From Candidatus Gottesmanbacteria bacterium RIFCSPLOWO2_01_FULL_39_12b (GTDB lineage Bacteria > Patescibacteriota > Microgenomatia > 2-02-FULL-39-11): 45,295 bases of DNA. Position 1 is the first letter of the stretch. Every line of letters starts with the position of its first letter. The position numbers and the translations under genes are program-made. The notes beneath the pieces are model-generated. The model was given only the letters and a program-made list of their open reading frames with translations, did not search any database and was not told the origin of the DNA. This document shows positions 8,856-18,124 of this stretch, in pieces. The DNA lies in contig MFJR01000007.1 in the NCBI GenBank assembly GCA_001780955.1, positions 449,482 to 494,776 on the forward strand, in the 5' to 3' direction.

Positions 8856-10316
8856 TCACCTTCGGCTGATTTTTGTTCCCTCTGGAGTATCTTCTATAGT
8901 AAAACCTGATTTTTCAATTTGCTGCCTGATCTGATCTCCTTCATCCCATTTCTTTCCCTGTCTTAATTTTTCTCTTTTCTCAACTAGTTCTTTTATCTCT
9001 TCAGATACTTTTGACTTTTCACTTTTCACTTTTAACTTATTCAAGTCTAATCCCAAAACTTCATCAAACAAAAGAATCAAATCGTATTTATCCCCGGGAG
9101 GAATATTACTTTTGACCACCTCCCATAAAACTGCCAAAGCGGAAGGTATATTTAAATCGTTATTTATAGAGTCGGTAAATTCTTGCCTGAATTTATTTAC
9201 TTTTTTTAATTTTTCTTCAGAAAGATTAGTTCTTGTTGTTATTTGATCCGCCAGCTGGCGGATTTGCGCTTGAAGATTTTTATACGCTGTTTGGGCTCCT
9301 TTCAAAGATTCCCAGGTAAAGTTCATCGACTTGCGGTAAGAAGAAGTCAAAAACAGATACCGAAGAACCATTGGAGAAAATCCCTTTTTCTCGATATCGT
9401 AGACCCGATAAAAGTTACCAAGGGACTTACTCATCTTTTCTCCTTCAACCAGTAAATGATCCGCATGGAGCCAATACTTGACGAAACTTTTGCCCGTTGC
9501 TGCCTCGCTTTGGGCAATTTCGTTGGTGTGATGGATGGGAATATGATCGACTCCTCCGGTATGGATATCGAAAGTCTCACTCAAGTACTCCATACTCATG
9601 GCAGAACACTCTATGTGCCAGCCGGGAAATCCTCTACCCCATCGACTATTCCACTCCATTTGACGTTGCTTTGCAACGTCATCCTGAGCGGAGTCGAAGG
9701 ATCTTCCCCCGGAATACGAAAATTTCCAGAGGGCAAAATCAGTGGAGTGTTTTTTACCGGAAACGACCTCGACTCTGGCTCCGGCTTTGAGAGATTTCTG
9801 CAATTTATCAAATGGTTGCCCGGTTAACTTGCCGTAATCTGATAATTTAGAAGTGTCAAAATAAACCCCATCGGTAATCTTATAGGTAAAACCCTTTTTT
9901 TCCAAAAGTTCGATGATTCGAATCATCGAACTAATGTGATCTGTGGCGCGACAGATAATTTCAGGCTTTTTTATATTTAATTTAACAAGCATTTCCATAA
10001 AATCATCTGTATAAAACTTGGCGATCTCCCAAACCGATTTTTTTTCTCGTCTTGCCCCCTTTTCCATCTTATCTTCCCCGGAGTCAGAATCTGAAGTCAG
10101 ATGACCAACGTCGGTAATGTTCATGACTCTTTTGACATCAAACCCGTTAAACTCCAAAACCCGCTGTAAAATATCGGCAAAAATAAAAGTCCGGGCATGT
10201 CCGATGTGCGCAAAATCATAGACGGTTGGACCGCAGGAGTAAAAACATACAATAGGAGGATTAAGAGGTTTAAAATCTTCGGTTTTTTTAGTTAAGGTAT
10301 TATATAATCGCAACAT
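8856..10316 (-). CDS. cysS: Cysteinyl-tRNA synthetase with repeat-derived insertions
   Basis: [57 protein letters not shown]. Confidence 0.97.
   Translation of the reverse strand: MLRLYNTLTKKTEDFKPLNPPIVCFYSCGPTVYDFAHIGHARTFIFADILQRVLEFNGFDVKRVMNITDVGHLTSDSDSGEDKMEKGARREKKSVWEIAKFYTDDFMEMLVKLNIKKPEIICRATDHISSMIRIIELLEKKGFTYKITDGVYFDTSKLSDYGKLTGQPFDKLQKSLKAGARVEVVSGKKHSTDFALWKFSYSGGRSFDSAQDDVAKQRQMEWNSRWGRGFPGWHIECSAMSMEYLSETFDIHTGGVDHIPIHHTNEIAQSEAATGKSFVKYWLHADHLLVEGEKMSKSLGNFYRVYDIEKKGFSPMVLRYLFLTSSYRKSMNFTWESLKGAQTAYKNLQAQIRQLADQITTRTNLSEEKLKKVNKFRQEFTDSINNDLNIPSALAVLWEVVKSNIPPGDKYDLILLFDEVLGLDLNKLKVKSEKSKVSEEIKELVEKREKLRQGKKWDEGDQIRQQIEKSGFTIEDTPEGTKISRR
9007..9038. repeat. ACTTTT(G/C)ACTTTT-type short repeat within cysS (encodes [11 protein letters not shown])
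   Basis: acttttgacttttcacttttcacttttaactt. Confidence 0.75.
9247..9262. repeat. 16-bp palindrome TCCGCCAGCTGGCGGA in cysS (encodes RQLAD)
   Basis: exact tccgccagctggcgga. Confidence 0.9.
9661..9704. repeat. Palindromic repeat within cysS encoding [15 protein letters not shown]
   Basis: gacgttgc-ttt-gcaacgtc hairpin followed by atcctgagcggagtcgaaggatc. Confidence 0.85.
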
Positions 10317-10318
10317 TT

Positions 10319-10810
10319 TCAGCCTATTTTAACATTTTGTTTAGTCTCAAAACCGGAAGAAGGTGTCCTTTTTTGAGGCCCAAGTTTCCCTTGGATCGGT
10401 TTGCTGGTTGGAGTTGCCAAAGGCCGCGGTTGTTGCTTTCGCGCTTCAACAGCCTGAGCTTTCTTCTGTTCCTCTTCCTGAAGTAGTACTTCATATGGCC
10501 TGGCAGCTGTCGGTGTTTGAGGTAACATCATATGCTTAGGCGTTGTTTGCCGCAATACTTTCCGTGTCTCTTCTAACTCTTTCTGATCGGAAGCTCCTAA
10601 CTCTTCCTCTTTCTTCTTTAACTGTTCTTTGGATAAATTGGGCCCGAGATTTTTGAGATACTTACTGAATTCATCTTCACTTTGTAATGATTTGGATCCG
10701 ATTGCCTGTTCAATAAGTTTTCCCGGACTGACCGTACTGGCAACCTGTCTTGCTGAATCTTTGGCCGCTTCAATACTACCCGTGATGATTTTTTTCAGTT
10801 TGCTCGACAT
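10319..10810 (-). CDS. Conserved hypothetical protein, Lys/Gln-rich, possibly coiled-coil
   Basis: ORF of 163 aa between cysS and a DUF59 gene; no recognised motif. Confidence 0.5.
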   Translation of the reverse strand: MSSKLKKIITGSIEAAKDSARQVASTVSPGKLIEQAIGSKSLQSEDEFSKYLKNLGPNLSKEQLKKKEEELGASDQKELEETRKVLRQTTPKHMMLPQTPTAARPYEVLLQEEEQKKAQAVEARKQQPRPLATPTSKPIQGKLGPQKRTPSSGFETKQNVKIG

Positions 10811-10839
10811 AAGTTACCTAAGTTACTTAAGTTACTTAA
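10811..10839. repeat. AAGTTACYTA short tandem repeat, same family as the prfA 3' end (1939-1966)
   Basis: aagttacctaagttacttaagttacttaa. Confidence 0.75.
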
Positions 10840-10848
10840 ATAATAAAA

Positions 10849-11151
10849 TTAAAAAAATCCTAACTTTATTTTGGCTTCTTTAGACATTTTTTCTACACTC
10901 CATGGCGGATCAAAAGTGAGATCAACGGTCACGTCGACAACTCCCTTTATTTTTTTTAGTTCGTCCCTTATGGGATTGGCAATTAAATCAAATAAAGGAC
11001 AGCCCATGGTGGTCAAAGTCATAACCACGGTCACCTTGCCCTTTTTATCTGATTTAACATCATAAACTAAACCCAAATCCACAATGGAAATACCAAGTTC
11101 CGGATCGGGAACGCTTCGTAACTGATTAAGAAGTATTTTTTTTGATAACAT
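10849..11151 (-). CDS. MIP18/SufT-like DUF59 iron-sulfur assembly protein
   Basis: VPDPELGISIVDLGLVYDV, MTLTTMGCPLFDLI. Confidence 0.85.
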   Translation of the reverse strand: MLSKKILLNQLRSVPDPELGISIVDLGLVYDVKSDKKGKVTVVMTLTTMGCPLFDLIANPIRDELKKIKGVVDVTVDLTFDPPWSVEKMSKEAKIKLGFF

Positions 11152-11152
11152 A

Positions 11153-11758
11153 TCAAAACTCCGTCCTCCCCTCCAGGGCTTTGGATAAAGTCACTTCATC
11201 GGCATATTCCAAATCACCTCCAACCGGAAGTCCATGGGCAAGCCTGGTAACTTTACATTTTGTATTTTGCATGTTCAACTCTCTTCTGATATACATGGCT
11301 GTTGCCTCTCCTTCCATACTGGCGTTGGTGGCCAGAATCACCTCTTTAATTTTACCTGATTTTACCCTTAAGAGAAGCTCGGCGATATGAATTTCATCAG
11401 GACCGATGTTGTTAAGGGGATTGATCGCACCATGAAGAACATGATAAACACCATTATACTTACCTGTTTTTTCTAAGGATAAAATATCAATCGGCTGTTC
11501 GACAACACAAATAGATGTTTCATCACGCTCGAGACTTTCACAGATAACACAGGGATTGTTTTCACCGATATTAAGACACTTTGAGCAATAAACAGTTGAG
11601 GTTTTTAGAGTCGTAAGAGCCTCACTAAATTCGTCCAGTTGACCCTGGGGCACATGAAGAAGGTAAAAAGTCAGACGTGAGGCGGTTTTTGGACCGATCC
11701 CCGGCAGTTTCTCGAACGATTCAATTAACTTCTCTATAGAACGGGGTAAGATTTTCAT
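11153..11758 (-). CDS. recR: Recombination protein RecR
   Basis: SFEKLPGIGPKTASRLTFYLL, C4 zinc motif, Toprim EVILATNASMEGEATAMYI. Confidence 0.97.
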   Translation of the reverse strand: MKILPRSIEKLIESFEKLPGIGPKTASRLTFYLLHVPQGQLDEFSEALTTLKTSTVYCSKCLNIGENNPCVICESLERDETSICVVEQPIDILSLEKTGKYNGVYHVLHGAINPLNNIGPDEIHIAELLLRVKSGKIKEVILATNASMEGEATAMYIRRELNMQNTKCKVTRLAHGLPVGGDLEYADEVTLSKALEGRTEF

Positions 11759-11762
11759 CTTC

Positions 11763-12671
11763 TCATTTTATCATCTTATTTATTTGAGAAGCGATAGTGG
11801 AAGCGATCGATAAAATTTTCAGTTTGGGAAACTGCAACTCTTGGGCAACCGGAATAGTATCAGTGACCCAAACTTTATCAACCGGTGAGTCCTGTAAAAT
11901 TTTATCGGCACCCCCGACAAAATCCGCGTGAGTCGCGCAAGCGATCACCTGTTTGGCTCCCTTTTGTTTTAAAAGATGAGCGGCGTTTACAAGCGTTCCA
12001 CCGGTCACAATAACGTCATCAACGATAATGGCGGTTTTGTTTGTGACGTCACCGACAACCCTCATCGAAACAATTTTGTGCGGGTGGTCCAGATCTCTTT
12101 TCTTTTCAATCAGGGCCAGAGGCATATCCAGTCCTTCAGCAAATTTCTGTGATCTTTTGAGAGCTCCCGCATCCGGCGTAACTATGACGACGTCATTTTT
12201 AATTTCTTCAACCAGTGGTCTAAAAATAGATAAGCCTGAAAGGTGAATGACCGGTATCTTGAAAAAACCCAATATATTTTCGTTATGAAGTTCCACCGTA
12301 ATCAATTTGTCGATTCCTACCGATTCGATTAATTTGGCTACAACTGCAGAAGACAAACATTCTCCCTCGCGATGAATCCTGTCCTGTCTGGCATAACCGT
12401 GATAAGGTAAAACCGCGATAATCTTTCTGGCTTCTCCCCTTTTAACAGCGTCGCCCATCAAAAGGAGTTCCATCAGGTGTTCATCAACAGGATCACTTAA
12501 TGATTGAATTAGAAAGACATCCTTTTCTTCTACCTCTTCTTCTACCCTGACCCGGCATTCGGAATCGGCAAAGCGGACAATCTCAACTTTACCCAAACTT
12601 TTTCCAAGATTCTGGGCTATTTCAGCTGCTAATTTCGGATTAGCATTACCGGAAAGAATAAGCGGTACCAT
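11763..12671 (-). CDS. prs: Ribose-phosphate pyrophosphokinase
   Basis: VLPYHGYARQDR, VTPDAGALKRSQ, AIIVDDVIVTGGTL. Confidence 0.95.
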   Translation of the reverse strand: MVPLILSGNANPKLAAEIAQNLGKSLGKVEIVRFADSECRVRVEEEVEEKDVFLIQSLSDPVDEHLMELLLMGDAVKRGEARKIIAVLPYHGYARQDRIHREGECLSSAVVAKLIESVGIDKLITVELHNENILGFFKIPVIHLSGLSIFRPLVEEIKNDVVIVTPDAGALKRSQKFAEGLDMPLALIEKKRDLDHPHKIVSMRVVGDVTNKTAIIVDDVIVTGGTLVNAAHLLKQKGAKQVIACATHADFVGGADKILQDSPVDKVWVTDTIPVAQELQFPKLKILSIASTIASQINKMIK

Positions 12672-12795
12672 CTAAACAGTATTATGAGATGTTTGGTAAA
12701 TTTTTTCAAGTATATCAAACTGAGCCATAATTTACTTGACAATAATAATGAGATGATATAAACTCCCTAAAAGCTATCATACTTTTTCATACAAA

Positions 12796-14592
12796 ATGCT
12801 TACAGAAGTTCCGCAAGCCATCAGTGAAGCAATAAAAATTGCTCCAGTTGATCCTCAGTATTATGGACCAGATGATGATCGCGTAACACGATTCGTTGAC
12901 CAAACTATAGACACCTGGTCTAATGCTGAACCAGAACTAGCAGGCGGTTTAAACCAACTAAAAGATCTTTTAACACCACTAGAACAGGAAGCGTTAACGT
13001 TCTATCTTGCCTCAACTGCGTTTGCGATTGCTGATGCTGCTCCTCCACTTGAAAAACCTCAACAAGAAATAAAGGAAAGAGCAACCGGTGTGACACTGTT
13101 TAAGAATCTTACCTCAGGTGAAATAGAATCTGAAAGAGATGCGTTTAGAACTACCTGGCAGACAGTATATCCAGAAAACCTTTCTTTTGCAGCTACTGCT
13201 ACTTTCACAAGAGAAACGGTTCTTTCTCAACCAGAAATACCTGATTTAGACGCTAAATTAGCACAACTAAAAGCTGATTTTGCAGCAGAAATGCAAACCT
13301 GGAAAGATGCTGGTAAAACTCCAGAAATGCGCGATATGTTAAGCATGAAACTTAAACTTGAAAGTAAATATCCTAACTTAAAAGATTATATGTTTGACTT
13401 AACCATAGGAGATGTCGATCTGGTTTCAAATCCAGTTGAACCGGAATATAGCGATGTGCCTGAACGAATGGGTTTCACAGGTGAAAAACTATGGCGGATA
13501 GATCAAAGAGCCAAAGAGTATCAAAGGCTATTAAGACGAGCTGGAGTAAATATTACTGGTTATCAGCCGATACCACTGGGATGGAATGCCCTTATAACAA
13601 GAGGGCTTGATTATCTTGGGCATTATGGAATGAATGGTTACCAGAATGAAGGATGCTTTATGGACTACGGTGGTTCATATGCTATGGATAGAGCATTTCT
13701 TTTAGCAAAAAGAACTTTATCGGAAGAAGGGGTAACTTCGCCCACTGCTCTATTCCCGACACCAGGATTTATGATGATGAAAGATGTTGCCGAAAATACG
13801 GGCTTAAAGACAATGGAATTAGTTACTAAACCTGAAGACCACTTTCTACCTACTCCAGACAAACTAAAAGAAATACTTTTAGCCCACCCTGAAATAAAAA
13901 TTCTTGTCCTTACTCCCATCAATAATCCCGGATCGCATGTTGCCGAAGCAGAACGAATTAAACAAATATTAGATATGCTTGAGGGAGAACAACAATTTAA
14001 GGATATAATTGTCATAAATGACTTGGCTTATTTAGGAACCGGAGATAAAGATCAAAATACGCAGCTTGGGAAAACTTTAAACCAAAGGAGACGAAGAATC
14101 GATGTACTGGCCTGGACAAAATTATTGGGAAGACCAGGTTTGCGCTGCGCCACCGCCGGTACCCCTGATCCGGAGATTGCCAAATGGGTTAAACCAGTCG
14201 CAAGAAACGTAACATTGGCTATTTCTTATCCAATGCAGGCAGAAACCCTGGCTGTACTGGATTTTGTGAAATTGGAGGATATGGAAAGATTATACCAGCT
14301 TTACAGACACCGACAAGAGAAAATGATCGAAACATTAAAATTACGGCCTGATTTATTTGATATATATCACGCTCTTGTAACAACCTGGGACGCCGCGCTC
14401 TATGCATTTGTACCTTTAGCAAACGGTGTTGATCCTTTGGATATCATGCCCCAGACAGGTCTTTTTGGCACTTCTGCAAGAGCATTTTATGCTAGCGTTT
14501 TCCCTGATATTCCTAATTACATCAGGTTTGCTTTGGGAAAACAACCGATCACAGAACAAACTATCGATAGAATGAGAAAGATGATGTCTTAA
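12796..14592 (+). CDS. PLP-dependent aminotransferase (class I/II fold) with long N-terminal extension
   Basis: ILVLTPINNPGSH, INDLAYLGTGD, LAWTKLLGRPGLRCA (PLP lysine context). Confidence 0.75.
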   Translation: MLTEVPQAISEAIKIAPVDPQYYGPDDDRVTRFVDQTIDTWSNAEPELAGGLNQLKDLLTPLEQEALTFYLASTAFAIADAAPPLEKPQQEIKERATGVTLFKNLTSGEIESERDAFRTTWQTVYPENLSFAATATFTRETVLSQPEIPDLDAKLAQLKADFAAEMQTWKDAGKTPEMRDMLSMKLKLESKYPNLKDYMFDLTIGDVDLVSNPVEPEYSDVPERMGFTGEKLWRIDQRAKEYQRLLRRAGVNITGYQPIPLGWNALITRGLDYLGHYGMNGYQNEGCFMDYGGSYAMDRAFLLAKRTLSEEGVTSPTALFPTPGFMMMKDVAENTGLKTMELVTKPEDHFLPTPDKLKEILLAHPEIKILVLTPINNPGSHVAEAERIKQILDMLEGEQQFKDIIVINDLAYLGTGDKDQNTQLGKTLNQRRRRIDVLAWTKLLGRPGLRCATAGTPDPEIAKWVKPVARNVTLAISYPMQAETLAVLDFVKLEDMERLYQLYRHRQEKMIETLKLRPDLFDIYHALVTTWDAALYAFVPLANGVDPLDIMPQTGLFGTSARAFYASVFPDIPNYIRFALGKQPITEQTIDRMRKMMS

Positions 14593-14596
14593 GTTT

Positions 14597-15856
14597 TTAC
14601 CTCGTCCCCTCTTGCCACGAGGAAAGATATTTTTTTTGGACAGAAGTCAACGAATCTATTTTTATCCCCATCGCTTCAAGCTTAAGCAAGGCAATCTTTT
14701 GCTCGTCTTCCTTGGAAAATTCATAAACTCCGGGTTTGAGATCCTTATGGTTTCTGACAATAAAAAGCGAGGCTAAAGCCTGGGTAGAAAAACTCATATC
14801 CATCACCTCACTCGGGTGTCCTTCAGCAGAAGACAGATTAACCAGTCGCCCTTCTGACAATAAATACAATCTTTTCCCATGTGCTAAAGTATATTCAACA
14901 CAATTTGGTCTAATTGTTCTTTTTTTCCTGGATAATTTTTCAAGAGAGATCACGTCTATCTCGATATTAAAATGTCCTGCGTTTGCCAAAATTGCACCAG
15001 TTTTCATCAATTTAAAGTGTTCTTCTGCAATCACATATTTGTTTCCCGTAGCGGTCACAAAAATATCGCCGATTTTGGCCGCTTCAAAGATCGGCATGAC
15101 CATAAATCCGTCCATTCGGGCCTCAAGGGCGGCGATTGGTTCAACCTCTGTGATTACCACATTTGCCCCAAAACCTTTGGCTCTGGCGGAAATACCCCTA
15201 CCGCACCAGCCGTATCCAACCACGACCACAGTTTTGCCGGCAATTAGAATATTGGTAGCCCTCAGTATCCCGTCAAAAGACGATTGGCCGGTACCGTATC
15301 GATTATCAAAAAGGTGCTTGGTCCGGGCACTGTTTACGGCAATCACCGGATACTTTAAAACTCCTTCACCTTCCATGATTTTAAGCCTTTTGACGCCGCT
15401 GGTAGTTTCTTCACAACCGCCTTTTATATTTGGCAACAATTCCTGGCGTTTGGTATGGGCCGTAAAAATCAGATCACAGGCATCATCGATCGTAATATCC
15501 GGTTTCAAATCCAGCGTTATCTCAATATTTTCGTAATATTCGTTATTGTTTAGTCCCCTCCACCCATAGACATAAAAACCTTCAAGTGCCAGGGAAGCGG
15601 CTATATCATCCTGAGTCGATAACGGATTACAGGCAGTAATGGCAATTTGCGCACCTCCAGCAGCTAAAGTTCTTACCAAAACGGCTGTTTCCTTGGTGAT
15701 GTGAAGGCAGGCGGCAATTCTCCAGTTTTTAAATGGTTTTTCGCCAGAAAACTTTTGACGCAACTTCATCAAAACCGGCATGTGAGCTTCTGCCCAATCG
15801 ATTTTGAGCGCACCTTCTTTGGCAAGCGATATATCTTTAATACGGGATTTTTTCAT
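14597..15856 (-). CDS. ahcY: S-adenosylhomocysteine hydrolase
   Basis: ACLHITKETAVLVRTLAAGGAQIAITACNPLSTQDD, VVVVGYGWCGRGISARAKGFGANVVITEVEP, NAGHFNIEID. Confidence 0.96.
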   Translation of the reverse strand: MKKSRIKDISLAKEGALKIDWAEAHMPVLMKLRQKFSGEKPFKNWRIAACLHITKETAVLVRTLAAGGAQIAITACNPLSTQDDIAASLALEGFYVYGWRGLNNNEYYENIEITLDLKPDITIDDACDLIFTAHTKRQELLPNIKGGCEETTSGVKRLKIMEGEGVLKYPVIAVNSARTKHLFDNRYGTGQSSFDGILRATNILIAGKTVVVVGYGWCGRGISARAKGFGANVVITEVEPIAALEARMDGFMVMPIFEAAKIGDIFVTATGNKYVIAEEHFKLMKTGAILANAGHFNIEIDVISLEKLSRKKRTIRPNCVEYTLAHGKRLYLLSEGRLVNLSSAEGHPSEVMDMSFSTQALASLFIVRNHKDLKPGVYEFSKEDEQKIALLKLEAMGIKIDSLTSVQKKYLSSWQEGTR

Positions 15857-15884
15857 GGTTACGTGTTAGCGCTTTTTGTTAATG

Positions 15885-15975
15885 TTAAGCCAATCTCACG
15901 CGGGTCCTGCCGCTCAGGTATCCCATACTACGATACATCTCCGTATGGGACCCCTCCTTCGCGTCACCCGCTGTC
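15885..15975 (-). other. Potential structured RNA/palindromic element between the CBS-CGL fusion and ahcY
   Basis: On the minus strand: GCGGGT...ACCCGC outer pairing, CCCATAC...GTATGGG, CCTG-AGCGG-CAGG. Confidence 0.4.
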
Positions 15976-18122
15976 TATATATTATTCAAGGCCTGGTCTA
16001 AATCGGCAATTAAATCTTCGCTATCTTCTATCCCGACTGACAAACGGATAAGACCGTCACTGATTCCAGCCTTCAGGCGATCCTCTTTAGGAATGACCTT
16101 ATGCGTCATACTGGCCGGATGATTAACCAGGCTTTCAACCGCCCCTAAACTGACGGACAGGGAAAATAATTTCAAATTATTGACCAATTTCTTTCCCTTT
16201 TCCACCCCGCCCTTGACTTCAAACGAAACAATGCCCCCCATACCATTCATCTGCGTTCTGGCAAGATCGTGTTGCGGATGGGACAAAAGGCCGGGATAAT
16301 GGACCATTTTAACTTTAAGATGATTTGAAAGATACTTGGCAATTGCTTGGGCGTTACGGCAGTGTCTTTCCATCCTAAGGGCCAAAGTTTTAATCCCCCG
16401 CAAGACCAGCCATGCCGATTGCGCATCTATGACTGCGCCTGTGACAAAGAGCGTGCCCCAAAGCTTCATGATAAGGTCCTGATTATTTGAAATTACTATC
16501 CCGCCCATCGCATCGCTGTGTCCACTAAGATATTTTGTGGTTGACTCAATCACGACATCTGCTCCGAGTTTAAGAGGCTGTTGTAGATAGGGAGAGGCAA
16601 AAGTATTATCAACTGCAAAAAGAATCTTTTTCCCGTGGGCTATTTCAGCAAGCTTCTCAATATCGGCAATGGATAAAAGTGGATTGGTTGGGGTTTCGGT
16701 ATAAAGAATTTTCGTATTTGGAGTTATAGATTTTTTCACCATTTCCAGATCGGTAATATCTACAAACCTGGTCTTTACGCCCCATTTTTCCATTAGTTTA
16801 CCGAACAAATGGAAGGTGTCTCCGTAAAGAATATTTGACGCCACCACTTCATCCCCCTGCTCCAATACAGTTTGGGAAAAAGCGGTAATTGCGGCCATGC
16901 CGGACGCAAAAGCCACACTGTCTGTGCCACCTTCCAGATCGGTAATGATTTCTTCCAGTTGCCGCTGGTTAGGATGATTTCCCCTGGCGTAGACGTATTT
17001 ACTGCGGTTCTCTTTTGCCCAGTTGCTTCCTTCAAAAATTCTCCCTGCTTCCTCTACATTTTTAAAAGTATAAAGGGCGGATCTGGCTATTGGAGGAACC
17101 AGTTCGTTTCGCGCCCGATATTCTTTTGTATGGGAATGAATGGCGTTGGTTGAAAAACTTCTTTTTGTTTCCAATTTTGTCGCCAAAGGAACCTCAAAGT
17201 CATCCTCATAAAGATAATCGAGATACCGCTCACCCGAGTCGGGTAAAATGGTCACTATCGTCTGCTTTTCTCCCCCCTTTATTAGCCTTTTGGCAATTTC
17301 TATGGCCGCGTATATGGCAGCACCTGAGGAAGGTCCGGCCAGTATTCCTTCATATTTTGTAAGCTCTCTGGCCATTTTTATAGCAGACTGGCTTTCAAGT
17401 CTTATAAATTCATCAACCATTTCAAGATGCACGTTTTGAGGTATAAAGATATGACCGATACCTTCCACCAGAAAAGGACCAAGCTTCCCGCTGTAAATAG
17501 AACCGATGGGATCGGGAGCGATAAATTTTATTTTTGGGTTTTTTTCTTTGAGATATTTAACCACTCCGGTGGCTGTTCCTCCGGTACCGATTCCAATAAC
17601 AATATAGTCAATTTTTCCGTCCGTATCCTTCCAAATTTCAGGACCGGTGGTGTCATAATGAGCTTTGGGATTAGCCGGATTACTGTACTGATCCGTAAGA
17701 TAGGCTTTCTTTTTTTGGGCAATCTCCCGTGCCTTACTCTTGTAACTTTTAGAGTCATCTATGGAAACCCGGGTTGGGGTATTAACGATTTCCGCTCCGA
17801 AGGCTTCCATGATTCTCTTTTTTCCTTTACTCATCAAGTCCGGCTGGGTGAAAATACACTTGTAACCTTTGACGGCCGAAACCATGGCGAGGCCGATACC
17901 GGTGTTTCCAGAAGTTGCCTCAACAATCGTTCCTCCGTTTTTAAGGTACCCTTTTTTCTCCCCGTACTCAACCACGGATAATGCCATCCTGTCTTTTATC
18001 GATCCTCCGGGATTAAGATATTCCAGTTTGGCAAGAATAGTAACTCGCGGGTTTGGGTTGAGCTTATTTATTTTTACCAGAGGAGTGTTTCCGATCAGGT
18101 CAAGAACATTATCGTAATACAT
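15975..18122 (-). CDS. Fusion: cystathionine beta-synthase-like (N) plus cystathionine gamma-lyase/synthase-like (C)
   Basis: N: LIGNTPLVKIN, GGSIKDRMA, EATSGNTGIGLAM, GIGTGGTATGV, LPDSGERYLDYLY; C: GGTDSVAFASGMAAI, YTETPTNPLLSIADI, VDNTFASPYLQQPL, ESTTKYLSGHSDAMGG. Confidence 0.93.
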   Translation of the reverse strand: MYYDNVLDLIGNTPLVKINKLNPNPRVTILAKLEYLNPGGSIKDRMALSVVEYGEKKGYLKNGGTIVEATSGNTGIGLAMVSAVKGYKCIFTQPDLMSKGKKRIMEAFGAEIVNTPTRVSIDDSKSYKSKAREIAQKKKAYLTDQYSNPANPKAHYDTTGPEIWKDTDGKIDYIVIGIGTGGTATGVVKYLKEKNPKIKFIAPDPIGSIYSGKLGPFLVEGIGHIFIPQNVHLEMVDEFIRLESQSAIKMARELTKYEGILAGPSSGAAIYAAIEIAKRLIKGGEKQTIVTILPDSGERYLDYLYEDDFEVPLATKLETKRSFSTNAIHSHTKEYRARNELVPPIARSALYTFKNVEEAGRIFEGSNWAKENRSKYVYARGNHPNQRQLEEIITDLEGGTDSVAFASGMAAITAFSQTVLEQGDEVVASNILYGDTFHLFGKLMEKWGVKTRFVDITDLEMVKKSITPNTKILYTETPTNPLLSIADIEKLAEIAHGKKILFAVDNTFASPYLQQPLKLGADVVIESTTKYLSGHSDAMGGIVISNNQDLIMKLWGTLFVTGAVIDAQSAWLVLRGIKTLALRMERHCRNAQAIAKYLSNHLKVKMVHYPGLLSHPQHDLARTQMNGMGGIVSFEVKGGVEKGKKLVNNLKLFSLSVSLGAVESLVNHPASMTHKVIPKEDRLKAGISDGLIRLSVGIEDSEDLIADLDQALNNI

Positions 18123-18124
18123 AA

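Noticed and set aside
8651-8869. 72-aa ORF downstream of the methyltransferase remnant
   Set aside because: Translation of the inverted-repeat element, not a gene.
9456-9827. Plus-strand ORFs over cysS (9243-9827)
   Set aside because: Antisense to cysS; the apparent peptides come from the palindromic repeats.
14736-15536. 266-aa plus-strand ORF
   Set aside because: Antisense to ahcY, which is clearly coding; no recognisable motifs.
15885-15975. Known SAM or SAH riboswitch
   Set aside because: Does not match the SAM-I or SAH riboswitch consensus as I know them; kept only as an unclassified structured element.
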